DNA of 64,000 nt from contig NZ_CP168006.1 in the NCBI RefSeq assembly GCF_041521385.1, positions 186,001-250,000 of the forward strand, read 5' to 3'. The translations under genes were made by a program, and so were the position numbers. Position 1 is the first letter of the stretch, and every line of letters begins with the position of its first letter. The notes under the pieces were generated by a model. That model had not been told where the DNA came from. It ran no database searches and worked only from the letters and a program-made list of their open reading frames with translations. Origin of the DNA: Alcaligenes faecalis (GTDB lineage Bacteria; Pseudomonadota; Gammaproteobacteria; Burkholderiales; Burkholderiaceae_B). Of this stretch, positions 57,608 through 64,000 are shown piece after piece.

Positions 57608-58747
57608 TTAATTTCCAATCAAAGTATCGTGCCGGGTCAGACGCGCGCCAATACGCGGACCGGGAAAAACAATGGTGATGCGGGTACCGGGAAAATCAGG
57701 ACGGCTCATCAGGCTCCACCAGGCCCCATGCGCACGGGCAATTTCCTGCACAATGGCCAAGCCCAAACCGGAGCCACCCGCCTGCGTGCCAGGGGAACGG
57801 TAAAAGGCCTCAAACACGCGCTGCTGTTCGCTGGCCTCGATACCCGGCCCGTGATCCTCCACCGACAAGGAAGGCGGGTTACTGGCCACCCGCAAGACAA
57901 TCCGGTCTGTCCCTAGCCCATAGCGCAGGGCGTTATCCATCAAATTCGACAAAAGTTCCCGCAATAGTATGGGGGCGGCATCAATCCAGACCGGCTTTTC
58001 AGGTGCCAGCAAATGGATTTCCACACCATGCTGACGCGCCTGCAAGAACCAGTCCCCGCCCTCCTCGCGCACCCACTCACACAAATCCAGACGCACAAAA
58101 CTGTCCTTGATATTGTTGTCTGCATCGGTGCGCGCCAACACCAGCAACTGCTGGCCTAAACGAATCATTCGGTCTGACACACTTTTGATGCGCTCGGCCC
58201 GTTGGCGAATGTCCTCCGGCAAGGGTCGCGCCAGCATCAGCTCGGACTCGAGTTGCAAACCAGTCAGCGGGGTACGCAGTTGATGCGCTGCATGACCAAT
58301 AAAACGTTTTTGCGCCTGCAGGGTATCACGCTGGCGTTCCAGCAGCTCATTAAAGTGCTCAACCAGCGGCACCACTTCCGCAGGCAAGGCACTGGCATCC
58401 AGGCGCTCAAAGTCATCATCGGAGCGGTTGCGGATCTGTTGTGATAAATCATCAATAGAAGCCAACTGGGAGCGAATCCCTGACAACAACACCCAGGCAA
58501 TCAGACTGACCAGCAAGACCTGACTGAGCGCCATGGTCCAGAAGATATCGCGCAGCAGCCAATCTTCCAGGCTCATGCGACGTGTCAGTATCCAGGTAAC
58601 ACTCAAATCGAGCACCACCAGAATCGAGATTGGAGGAAACAAACGGCCCATCAATTTGCGGGCCAAAGAACCGGGGGCTAAAAAACGCTCCAGCCAGCCT
58701 CGCAACAAGGAGGTTTTTACCGCTGGAGAAAGATGCTGATCGGGCAT
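57608..58747 (-). CDS. sensor histidine kinase linked to kup
   Basis: This is a 379-residue membrane kinase. Two TMs at about 37-55 and 68-90 leave only about a dozen residues outside, so there is no periplasmic sensor domain. A HAMP-like segment leads to His155 in IGHAAHQLRTPLTGLQLES. The ATPase has LLSNLMDNALRYG (N box), VEDHGPGIEASE (G1) and GSGLGLAIVQEIARAHG (G2). The signal is probably sensed in the membrane or cytoplasm. It lies 39 bases after its response regulator gene and three before kup. Relatives include TctE/QseC-type kinases; a potassium, turgor or pH signal is inferred only from kup. Confidence 0.9.
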   Translation of the reverse strand: MPDQHLSPAVKTSLLRGWLERFLAPGSLARKLMGRLFPPISILVVLDLSVTWILTRRMSLEDWLLRDIFWTMALSQVLLVSLIAWVLLSGIRSQLASIDDLSQQIRNRSDDDFERLDASALPAEVVPLVEHFNELLERQRDTLQAQKRFIGHAAHQLRTPLTGLQLESELMLARPLPEDIRQRAERIKSVSDRMIRLGQQLLVLARTDADNNIKDSFVRLDLCEWVREEGGDWFLQARQHGVEIHLLAPEKPVWIDAAPILLRELLSNLMDNALRYGLGTDRIVLRVASNPPSLSVEDHGPGIEASEQQRVFEAFYRSPGTQAGGSGLGLAIVQEIARAHGAWWSLMSRPDFPGTRITIVFPGPRIGARLTRHDTLIGN

Positions 58748-58786
58748 GGTTGACCTGGATTTTCAGACAGCGGGGATGGGCGGCCA

Positions 58787-59467
58787 TTATGCTTCGGCCA
58801 CGTTCTCCACATCGAGCAAATAGCCAAAGCCACGCACAGTCTGTATAACCGCCCCGGTACCTTCCAGACGCTTGCGCAGACGATACACATAGACCTCGAC
58901 CGCATTGTCGCTGAAATCAGCATCCCAGGCAGATAAGGAGTTGATAATTTGCTGCTTGGTAACGACACGGCCTGCGCGCATCATCAACATCTCCAGTACG
59001 GACAATTCCCGCACGGACAAAGTGACACGTTGGCCCGCACAGCGCAGCTCGCGGCCAATGGTATCAAAGCTCAAGGGGCCAACATCAATAACGGGCTGTA
59101 CTTGACCGCTACGCCGGCGGCCAAATACGCGTACACGGGCAGCCAGCTCGGACAGGTCAAAAGGTTTGATCAGGTAATCGTCCGCACCCGCATCCAGCCC
59201 ACCGACCCGGTCATCCACACCATCACGCGCCGTCAGAATAAGAACGGGAATGGCATTACCCTGTTGACGCAATTGGCGCAACACATCCAGACCGCTGATG
59301 CCGGGCAAGTTCAAGTCCAAAAGCAGAAGATCGTAGACCTGGGCAGCCAGCTCCTTCAAGGCACTTTCACCTTCCTGAAGCCAATCAACAGCGTAGCCCT
59401 GATCGTTGAGAAATTCCTGCAATGCGGCGCCCAGTATGGCGTCGTCTTCGATAACTAGTACACGCAT
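58787..59467 (-). CDS. OmpR-family response regulator linked to kup
   Basis: This is a 226-residue response regulator. The receiver has EDD at 7-9, D51 in LLLLDLNLPGISG, LILTARDGVDDRVGGLDAGA and the Lys of IKPFDLSELAAR. The winged helix has LSVRELSVLEMLMMRAGRVV and VEVYVYRLRKRLEGTGAVIQ. It is first in the order regulator, kinase, kup. A 12-base-stem hairpin lies in its leader (59489-59526). It probably controls its own operon, including potassium uptake. Confidence 0.92.
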   Translation of the reverse strand: MRVLVIEDDAILGAALQEFLNDQGYAVDWLQEGESALKELAAQVYDLLLLDLNLPGISGLDVLRQLRQQGNAIPVLILTARDGVDDRVGGLDAGADDYLIKPFDLSELAARVRVFGRRRSGQVQPVIDVGPLSFDTIGRELRCAGQRVTLSVRELSVLEMLMMRAGRVVTKQQIINSLSAWDADFSDNAVEVYVYRLRKRLEGTGAVIQTVRGFGYLLDVENVAEA

Positions 59468-59488
59468 TCGGGAGATTTTATTACGGAA

Positions 59489-59526
59489 CTGGCCCCTCGC
59501 GTTGCCAATACACAGCGAGGGGCCAG
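59489..59526. other. strong hairpin between exbD and the response regulator gene
   Basis: CTGGCCCCTCGC and GCGAGGGGCCAG form a perfect 12-base stem with a 14-base loop. It lies 28 bases after the exbD stop and 21 before the regulator start. No T-run follows on either strand (A6 follows on the plus strand), so it is not a classical terminator. Confidence 0.55.
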
Positions 59527-59554
59527 AAAAAACAACACGAACCAGAACCAGGGA

Positions 59555-60055
59555 TTACTGAGCGGGCACAGGCTCGACTGTCTGCTGGGTGGCTGCTGCA
59601 CCATCCTTGCTTTCCCCGCCTTCACCCGCAGTCTTGCTCGTTGGGCCGGGACGAGTAATGAAACCCAGACGAGTCAGGCCGGAAGCCTTGGAACGGCTCA
59701 TCACCTTGGCCAGGGTTTCGTAGCGCGTATCGGTATCAGCGCGGATACGCAGTTCAGGCTGAGGCTCATCCTTGGAGTAAGGAGCCAAGGTAGCGGTCAG
59801 ATCCTCCAACGCAACGGGCTGCTCATTGACGAAGATCAGTCCTTCCGCGTCAATGGCCAGATCAATCGTCTTGGGATCTTGCTGAACCGGCTCGGACGTG
59901 GCCTGGGGTAACTGAATCTTGATAGAGTGTGACAGCAGCGGAGCGGTGATCAGAAAAATCACCAGCAACACCAGCATGACGTCAATCAGCGGCACCATAT
60001 TGATCTCGGACAGCGCAGAGCCCGAGTTGCGATTGTCAAAGCTGCCAAAAGCCAT
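59555..60055 (-). CDS. exbD: ExbD/TolR-family biopolymer transport protein
   Basis: This is a 166-residue subunit of the TonB-ExbB-ExbD motor. A single TM near the N-terminus (VPLIDVMLVLLVIFLITAPL, residues 21-40) carries the essential Asp (SEINMVPLIDVML). The periplasmic domain follows (VNEQPVALEDLTATLAPYSK). The last ~25 residues are low complexity (GEGGESKDGAAATQQTVEPV). It lies two bases after exbB. It harnesses the proton gradient for TonB. Confidence 0.93.
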   Translation of the reverse strand: MAFGSFDNRNSGSALSEINMVPLIDVMLVLLVIFLITAPLLSHSIKIQLPQATSEPVQQDPKTIDLAIDAEGLIFVNEQPVALEDLTATLAPYSKDEPQPELRIRADTDTRYETLAKVMSRSKASGLTRLGFITRPGPTSKTAGEGGESKDGAAATQQTVEPVPAQ

Positions 60056-60057
60056 GA

Positions 60058-60915
60058 TTAGTCCTCCCGCTTGGCAGCCGCTGCCGAGCTCGATGCGGTA
60101 CCGCCGCCCGACCTAGGGACACGACGCAGAACAGGCTGATTATCCTGCACAGGCTGACCCGTGGTCAGGAAAGTGAACAGGTCATGGGCAAAGGCATCCA
60201 GCTGCGACAAGTAAACACGATTGGTACGCACAAAAGCGTTATAGGCCAACACGGCGGGAATCGCCACGGCCAAACCCAGACCGGTCATGACCAGCGCTTC
60301 ACCCACCGGCCCAGCAATCTTGTTCAAGGTCACGCCATCGGACAAACCGATATTGATCAGCGCGTGGTACACGCCCCAAACCGTACCGAACAAACCCACA
60401 AACGGAGCAGTAGAACCGACTGAAGCCAAGAGCGTCAGGCCATTTTCCAGCTTGGCGGTTTCCTCGTCCATGACTTTACGCATGATGCGCGAAACAAAAG
60501 CATCCGTAGAGCCTTTCTCTTCCAGACGCATGGCACCGTATTTCACATGGTGTTTTTGAGCATGAATAGCGTGGCTGGCCAAATGACTGAATGGATCACG
60601 TGCGCCGTGAGTGGCAATCTCGTTTTCAACCTGCTCCAGAGAGCTGGCGGACCAGAACTCACGCATAAAGCCTTGCGAACGGCGCTTCAGGCGGAAGGAC
60701 AACACGCCCTTGACGATGATCAAGTACCAACTGGCAACCGACATCAAGGCCAAAATCACGAACAAGGTCTTGCCAACCACATCACTTTGCTGGATAAAGT
60801 GCAGCACCCCGGTCGCTTCCTCAGCGGCAGCAACACTGGCGACAGCCTGATCGGTAACAGGCCCTGCAACTTGTGCCAGGCTTACCCATACGCTTTGAAA
60901 TAGTTCCTGCATCAT
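60058..60915 (-). CDS. exbB: ExbB/TolQ-family biopolymer transport protein
   Basis: This is a 285-residue, three-TM proton channel subunit of the TonB system. It shows FVILALMSVASWYLIIVKGV near residue 53, then a cytoplasmic loop, LENGLTLLASVGSTAPFVGL and FGTVWGVYHALINIG (TM2), and GEALVMTGLGLAVAIPAVLAY (TM3). It lies nine bases after tonB and two before exbD. The extended N-terminus (VAGPVTDQAVASVAAAEEAT) is typical of ExbB rather than TolQ. Confidence 0.93.
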   Translation of the reverse strand: MMQELFQSVWVSLAQVAGPVTDQAVASVAAAEEATGVLHFIQQSDVVGKTLFVILALMSVASWYLIIVKGVLSFRLKRRSQGFMREFWSASSLEQVENEIATHGARDPFSHLASHAIHAQKHHVKYGAMRLEEKGSTDAFVSRIMRKVMDEETAKLENGLTLLASVGSTAPFVGLFGTVWGVYHALINIGLSDGVTLNKIAGPVGEALVMTGLGLAVAIPAVLAYNAFVRTNRVYLSQLDAFAHDLFTFLTTGQPVQDNQPVLRRVPRSGGGTASSSAAAAKRED

Positions 60916-60924
60916 TGATATATC

Positions 60925-61734
60925 CTAGTAAACAAAGTCGAAAGGAATATCGGCCATGGCACGATAGGCCACACCATTTTCCGTATACGGTTTAAAACGT
61001 GCTGTGCGTACTGCCTTCAACGCCGACTCATCCAGACGTTGATAGCCTGAGGAGCTTTGCACTTTGGCTTCCAGCACGGTTCCTTGGGTTGAAATTACTA
61101 CACGAACCACCACGCGGCCCTGCTCACGTCGGCGCTCCGATGCCCGTGGATACACAGGCACAGGACGGCGCCCCAAATAATCCACACGACCGATCAGCTT
61201 AGGCCGGTCACCATCTGTCGAACGGGCGACGGTTTGGGCTGGGTTATCCGTTGCCGGGCCTGCTTGCGTGGCGGGAGCGGCTGGTTGAGCAGGTTGCGGC
61301 GTTTCTGCGGGCGGGACCTCGGGCTTGGGCTGTGGCTTGGGCTTAGGTTTTGGCTTGGGTTTTGGTTTAGGCTTGGGCGGCTCGGGAACAGGTGGTTTTT
61401 CCACGATAGGCTCTGGCTCGGGTTCCGGCTCAACAACCGGTTCGGGCTCAGGCTCGGGATCAGGCTCCACCTCCGGCTCAGGGTCAGGCTCCGGCTCGGC
61501 CACGACCTCTTCAGGAGGGGCGCTGACCTGCTCTTGCTGAACCGGGGACTCCGCCACTTCCACCAAGGTCACCCCAACGACATCGATAGGGGCGGGTTCG
61601 CCCACAATCTTGGGGGTTTCCGTCCACAAGATGGTAGCCACGACACCCACGTGCAATCCCAGAGCTAACACCAGCCCAGTTGCCTTCAAGGCCAGCATCG
61701 AGCGATTATTCTTTTGAGAAGCAATTCCGGTCAT
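60925..61734 (-). CDS. tonB: energy transducer TonB
   Basis: This is a 269-residue inner-membrane-anchored protein that spans the periplasm and energises outer-membrane iron receptors. The membrane anchor is about residues 16-36 (ATGLVLALGLHVGVVATILW). The spacer has long Glu-Pro runs (about 75-115), then a Lys-Pro run (PKPKPKPKPKPKPKPQPKP). The C-terminal domain (about 180-269) has RVDYLGRRPVPVYPRASERR, GRVVVRVVISTQGTVLEAKV and a YRAMADIPFDFVY end. The start at 61734 gives a normal short cytoplasmic leader. A Fur-like box overlaps the promoter. Confidence 0.95.
   Translation of the reverse strand: MTGIASQKNNRSMLALKATGLVLALGLHVGVVATILWTETPKIVGEPAPIDVVGVTLVEVAESPVQQEQVSAPPEEVVAEPEPDPEPEVEPDPEPEPEPVVEPEPEPEPIVEKPPVPEPPKPKPKPKPKPKPKPQPKPEVPPAETPQPAQPAAPATQAGPATDNPAQTVARSTDGDRPKLIGRVDYLGRRPVPVYPRASERRREQGRVVVRVVISTQGTVLEAKVQSSSGYQRLDESALKAVRTARFKPYTENGVAYRAMADIPFDFVY
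61325..61500. repeat. tandem Pro-Lys and Glu-Pro codon repeats inside tonB
   Basis: The + strand shows stretches of six-base units of the form GGCTTG/GGTTTT and GGCTCG/GGTTCC, which encode KP and EP dipeptides in tonB. The repeats are imperfect, so codon choice varies along them. Length could vary between strains. Confidence 0.7.
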
Positions 61735-61806
61735 AATCCGTTCTACACATTCTGCAACCCGCATGGACCATGACGGGACCGGACAGGATGCCCAGTGAAG
61801 TATCGA

Positions 61807-61839
61807 ATCTTAACAGAAACAGGAATGATTCTCAATACT
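61807..61839 (-). promoter_or_regulatory. tonB promoter with overlapping Fur box
   Basis: On the minus strand TTGAGA (61835-61830) and TAAGAT (61812-61807) are 17 bases apart. The 19-base window 61821-61839 matches the Fur consensus GATAATGATAATCATTATC at 12 positions and covers the -35 and part of the spacer. Iron-dependent repression of tonB-exbB-exbD is predicted. Confidence 0.7.
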
Positions 61840-61898
61840 GGATTCTTATAATATTTCCTGCTTACCATCCACCCCGCAACAGGCTCCAAGATACTAAC

Positions 61899-61931
61899 GC
61901 AGACGGGCTGATCGTGGATCAGCCCGTCTGC
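61899..61931 (-). terminator. hairpin after cysA
   Basis: GCAGACGGGCTGATC and its exact complement form a 15-base stem with a GTG loop, starting 18 bases after the cysA stop. The downstream minus-strand bases GTTAGTATC are only mildly T-rich. Confidence 0.65.
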
Positions 61932-61948
61932 AAACAACTTGCAAAAAA

Positions 61949-63046
61949 TCAGGACAAACGCACTTCGGCCTGAGGCTCGATCGGAAAAGCACTGAACTTA
62001 CGCGGCAAAGCCAAGGCCCGTTCACCCGGCCGCAAACCCAGCTGCGACCAACGCTGATGATCAAACTCGGCTTCCCAGGCTCGCTGGCCTTCGTTCAAGG
62101 CCAGCTCGACCCGCACCGTCGCCCCTAAAGGAATAATACGCTGCACGGCCACGACAATACCTTGGCCGTCCAACTGACGCTGCAAATCCAGATCGTGCGG
62201 ACGCACATAACCCACCGCTTCACCCTGACCCGTACCCTGGCCATTCAAGGCCTGATTGGACTCGAATTGACCCAACTGGGGATCAGCCACAAAACGTCCA
62301 TGTTGAAACTGGCCCGGCAAGCGATTTGCCGCCCCCAGGAACTCATACACAAACGGACTGGCTGGATGATTATAGACATCCTGCGGAGCACCTTCCTGTT
62401 CGACTCGGCCTTTATTCAGCACCACAATCCGGTCCGCCACTTCAATGGCCTCTTCCTGATCGTGTGTCACAAACAAGGTACTGATATGCAAATCGTCATG
62501 CAAACGACGCAACCAGGAACGCAGTTCCTTGCGCACCTTGGCATCCAAAGCACCAAAAGGCTCGTCCAACAGCAAGACCCCAGGCTCCACCGCCAAGGCA
62601 CGTGCCAGAGCAATACGCTGTCGCTGACCACCCGACAAAGCGGCTGGATAGCGATCGGCCAGCCAGTCCAACTGCACCAGCTCCAATAACTCATGCACAC
62701 GCTGACGAATCTGAGCTTCAGGCAAACGCTGCTTGCGTGGTTTGATACGCAAACCAAAGGCAACGTTCTCAAACACGGTCATGTGGCGGAACAAGGCATA
62801 GTGCTGGAACACAAAACCCACCTGACGATCACGTGTGCCCACTGCGGCCACATCCTTGCCGTTGATCAGGACCTGGCCCGCATCCGCATGTTCCAGGCCA
62901 GCCACAATACGCAGCAAGGTCGTCTTGCCGCAGCCCGACGGCCCCAGCAAGGCCACCAGCTCACCCGCTGGAAAATCCAATGTCACATCACCCAGTGCTG
63001 TAAACGCACCAAACTGTTTAGATAGATGACGAACTTCGATACTCAT
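61949..63046 (-). CDS. cysA: sulfate/thiosulfate ABC transporter ATP-binding protein
   Basis: This is a 365-residue ATPase of the sulfate importer. It has Walker [17 protein letters not shown] near residue 34, the Q-loop [20 protein letters not shown], the ABC signature [16 protein letters not shown], Walker [16 protein letters not shown] and the His-loop FVTHDQEEA. The C-terminal TOBE-type regulatory region (about 240-355) includes [20 protein letters not shown]. It lies 18 bases after cysW. A paired hairpin follows the stop. Confidence 0.95.
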   Translation of the reverse strand: MSIEVRHLSKQFGAFTALGDVTLDFPAGELVALLGPSGCGKTTLLRIVAGLEHADAGQVLINGKDVAAVGTRDRQVGFVFQHYALFRHMTVFENVAFGLRIKPRKQRLPEAQIRQRVHELLELVQLDWLADRYPAALSGGQRQRIALARALAVEPGVLLLDEPFGALDAKVRKELRSWLRRLHDDLHISTLFVTHDQEEAIEVADRIVVLNKGRVEQEGAPQDVYNHPASPFVYEFLGAANRLPGQFQHGRFVADPQLGQFESNQALNGQGTGQGEAVGYVRPHDLDLQRQLDGQGIVVAVQRIIPLGATVRVELALNEGQRAWEAEFDHQRWSQLGLRPGERALALPRKFSAFPIEPQAEVRLS

Positions 63047-63064
63047 AATGAACTCCGAATGCGA

Positions 63065-63952
63065 TCATCCCCGATGACCGTCTTGAACCATTTTGCGCTC
63101 GGCCCACAATTTAAGCGCCAACGTCAGTAAAGCCAAGACCGCCAGCACCGAAGCCGCCGCAAAAGCGCCCACCGTGTGATAGTCGTTGTACTCAATCTCT
63201 ACATGCAAGGGCAGCGTGTTGGTCTGGCCCCGTATATGCCCCGATAACACTGACACCGCGCCAAACTCGCCCATGGCACGGGCATTGCACAGGATCACTC
63301 CATACAGCAAGCCCCACTTGATCTTGGGCAGGGTTACCCGCCAGAACATCTGCCTGCCATTGGCCCCCAGCACCCGCGCGGCCTGTTCTTCCTCACTGCC
63401 CTGCATTTGCATCAGTGGAATCAACTCACGCGCCACGAAGGGGAAAGTGACAAACAAGGTCGCCAAGACCAAACCGGGCAAGGCGAATACGATGCGGATA
63501 TTATTCGCATCCAGCCAGTCCCAAAACGGGCCCTGCCGACCGAAAATCAATAAAAACATCAAACCGGCAATCACGGGCGATACCGAAAATGGCAGATCGA
63601 TCAGCGTCGTCAGAATGCTTTTGCCACGAAACTCAAAGCGGGCAATCGCCCAGGAGGCAGCCAGGCCAAACGCAATATTCAACGGCACGGCAATCACGGC
63701 AACCAACACTGTCAGGCTGGCCGCATGCAAAGCATCGCTCTCGCCCAAAGCGGACAGATACGGCATGATGCCCCGGCTAAAGGCCGTCATGAACACCAGA
63801 ATCAAGGGCAGCAGCAAAAACAGCACAAAGAACAACAAGGCAATACCAATCAAGATGGCTTTGACCACTGGGCCTTCATCCTGCGCTGCCCGCAAGCGCG
63901 CCGTCCGTACCGGCACCGCCTGCACGGTGGAGTCCAGCGTCAAGCTGCTCAT
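63065..63952 (-). CDS. cysW: sulfate ABC transporter permease CysW
   Basis: This is a 295-residue, six-TM permease of the sulfate/thiosulfate importer. Marks are the TM1 region ILIGIALLFFVLFLLLPLIL, TAFSRGIMPYLSALGESDAL, FGLAASWAIARFEFRGKSIL, the ABC-contact EAA-like loop EEEQAARVLGANGRQMFWRV, and ARAMGEFGAVSVLSGHIRGQ, which is typical of CysW. The ATG overlaps the upstream stop in ATGA. It works with CysT and CysA and a periplasmic sulfate-binding protein that is not in this window. Confidence 0.95.
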   Translation of the reverse strand: MSSLTLDSTVQAVPVRTARLRAAQDEGPVVKAILIGIALLFFVLFLLLPLILVFMTAFSRGIMPYLSALGESDALHAASLTVLVAVIAVPLNIAFGLAASWAIARFEFRGKSILTTLIDLPFSVSPVIAGLMFLLIFGRQGPFWDWLDANNIRIVFALPGLVLATLFVTFPFVARELIPLMQMQGSEEEQAARVLGANGRQMFWRVTLPKIKWGLLYGVILCNARAMGEFGAVSVLSGHIRGQTNTLPLHVEIEYNDYHTVGAFAAASVLAVLALLTLALKLWAERKMVQDGHRG

Positions 63953-64000
63953 CGTGCGCCCTCCAGCGATAAAGGCGCTGCCACCTTGGACGCCTTGGCA
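63949..64000 (-). CDS. 3' end of the gene upstream of cysW, probably cysT
   Basis: Only the last 16 codons and the stop are present (residues AKASKVAAPLSLEGAR). The stop overlaps the cysW ATG by four bases. The usual order cysT(cysU)-cysW-cysA makes the CysT permease the likely identity, but the visible tail has no diagnostic motif. Confidence 0.6.
   Translation of the reverse strand, partial: AKASKVAAPLSLEGAR

Noticed and set aside
61234..61668. Plus-strand Gly/Ser/Leu-rich frames that look like a repeat protein
   Set aside because: They are the reverse reading of the EP/KP repeats in tonB.
1..64000. CRISPR arrays, insertion sequences, prophage or integrative element boundaries, tRNA or rRNA genes
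   Set aside because: No regularly spaced repeats, transposase or integrase frames, or cloverleaf-like sequences were recognised on either strand.

Overview
This window reads as chromosome of a betaproteobacterium of the order Burkholderiales, most likely family Alcaligenaceae (an Alcaligenes- or Bordetella-like organism). That placement is inferred from gene order and protein character: hemCDXY, sucCD, recA-recX, a long-form aspartate carbamoyltransferase, a fused Mrp antiporter A/B subunit, and moderately high GC. Almost all of it is ordinary core and housekeeping sequence. I see no insertion sequence, prophage, CRISPR array, tRNA or rRNA.

Layout. Positions 1-6187 (minus strand) hold most of a compact tad/Flp pilus operon: pilin, TadG-like, TadE-like, an unrecognised exported protein, CpaB, the CpaC secretin, and a CpaF ATPase with an N-terminal FHA domain that is cut by the left edge. 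Positions 6446-13195 (minus) are one long gene string: a TerC-family membrane protein, a 41-residue membrane peptide, hemC, hemD, hemX, hemY, ppa and a fumarylacetoacetase-fold hydrolase, closed by a strong hairpin. Next come sucCD, a DUF2889 gene, and metE with divergent metR. recX and recA follow, with a textbook LexA box at recA.

Positions 21952-25787 (plus) carry a TctDE-like two-component system in line with a metabolite:H+ symporter, followed by rdgC. Positions 26896-34043 form an organic-acid catabolic island: an AraC regulator, a DmdB-like acyl-CoA ligase, a crotonase, a DUF485/ActP-like symporter pair and MmsA. pyrB, a small membrane protein and a lipoprotein with a SecD P1-head-like domain follow. 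pbpC is coupled to a giant alpha-2-macroglobulin gene (36914-44969). Then come a DUF697-like protein, a nitronate monooxygenase, and hemN with an FNR box at class II spacing.

Divergent from hemN is the six-gene Mrp (Pha/Mnh) Na+/H+ antiporter operon (48962-55049), then a small Cys-containing periplasmic protein. On the minus strand a two-component system is in line with the potassium transporter kup, then a tonB-exbB-exbD operon under a predicted Fur box, and finally the cysT-cysW-cysA sulfate transporter, cut by the right edge.

Physiological themes are iron and haem supply (tonB, hem genes, hemN), monovalent cation and pH homeostasis (Mrp, Kup and its regulators), organic-acid use, and envelope defence or repair (alpha-2-macroglobulin with PBP1C). 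I found no strong case for a wholly new multi-gene system. The best second-look items are the FHA-CpaF fusion, the 41-residue peptide coupled to hemC, the pyrB N-terminal extension, the stand-alone SecD-head-like lipoprotein, the two-component system fused in transcription to kup, and a possible non-ATG start of recX inside the end of recA.
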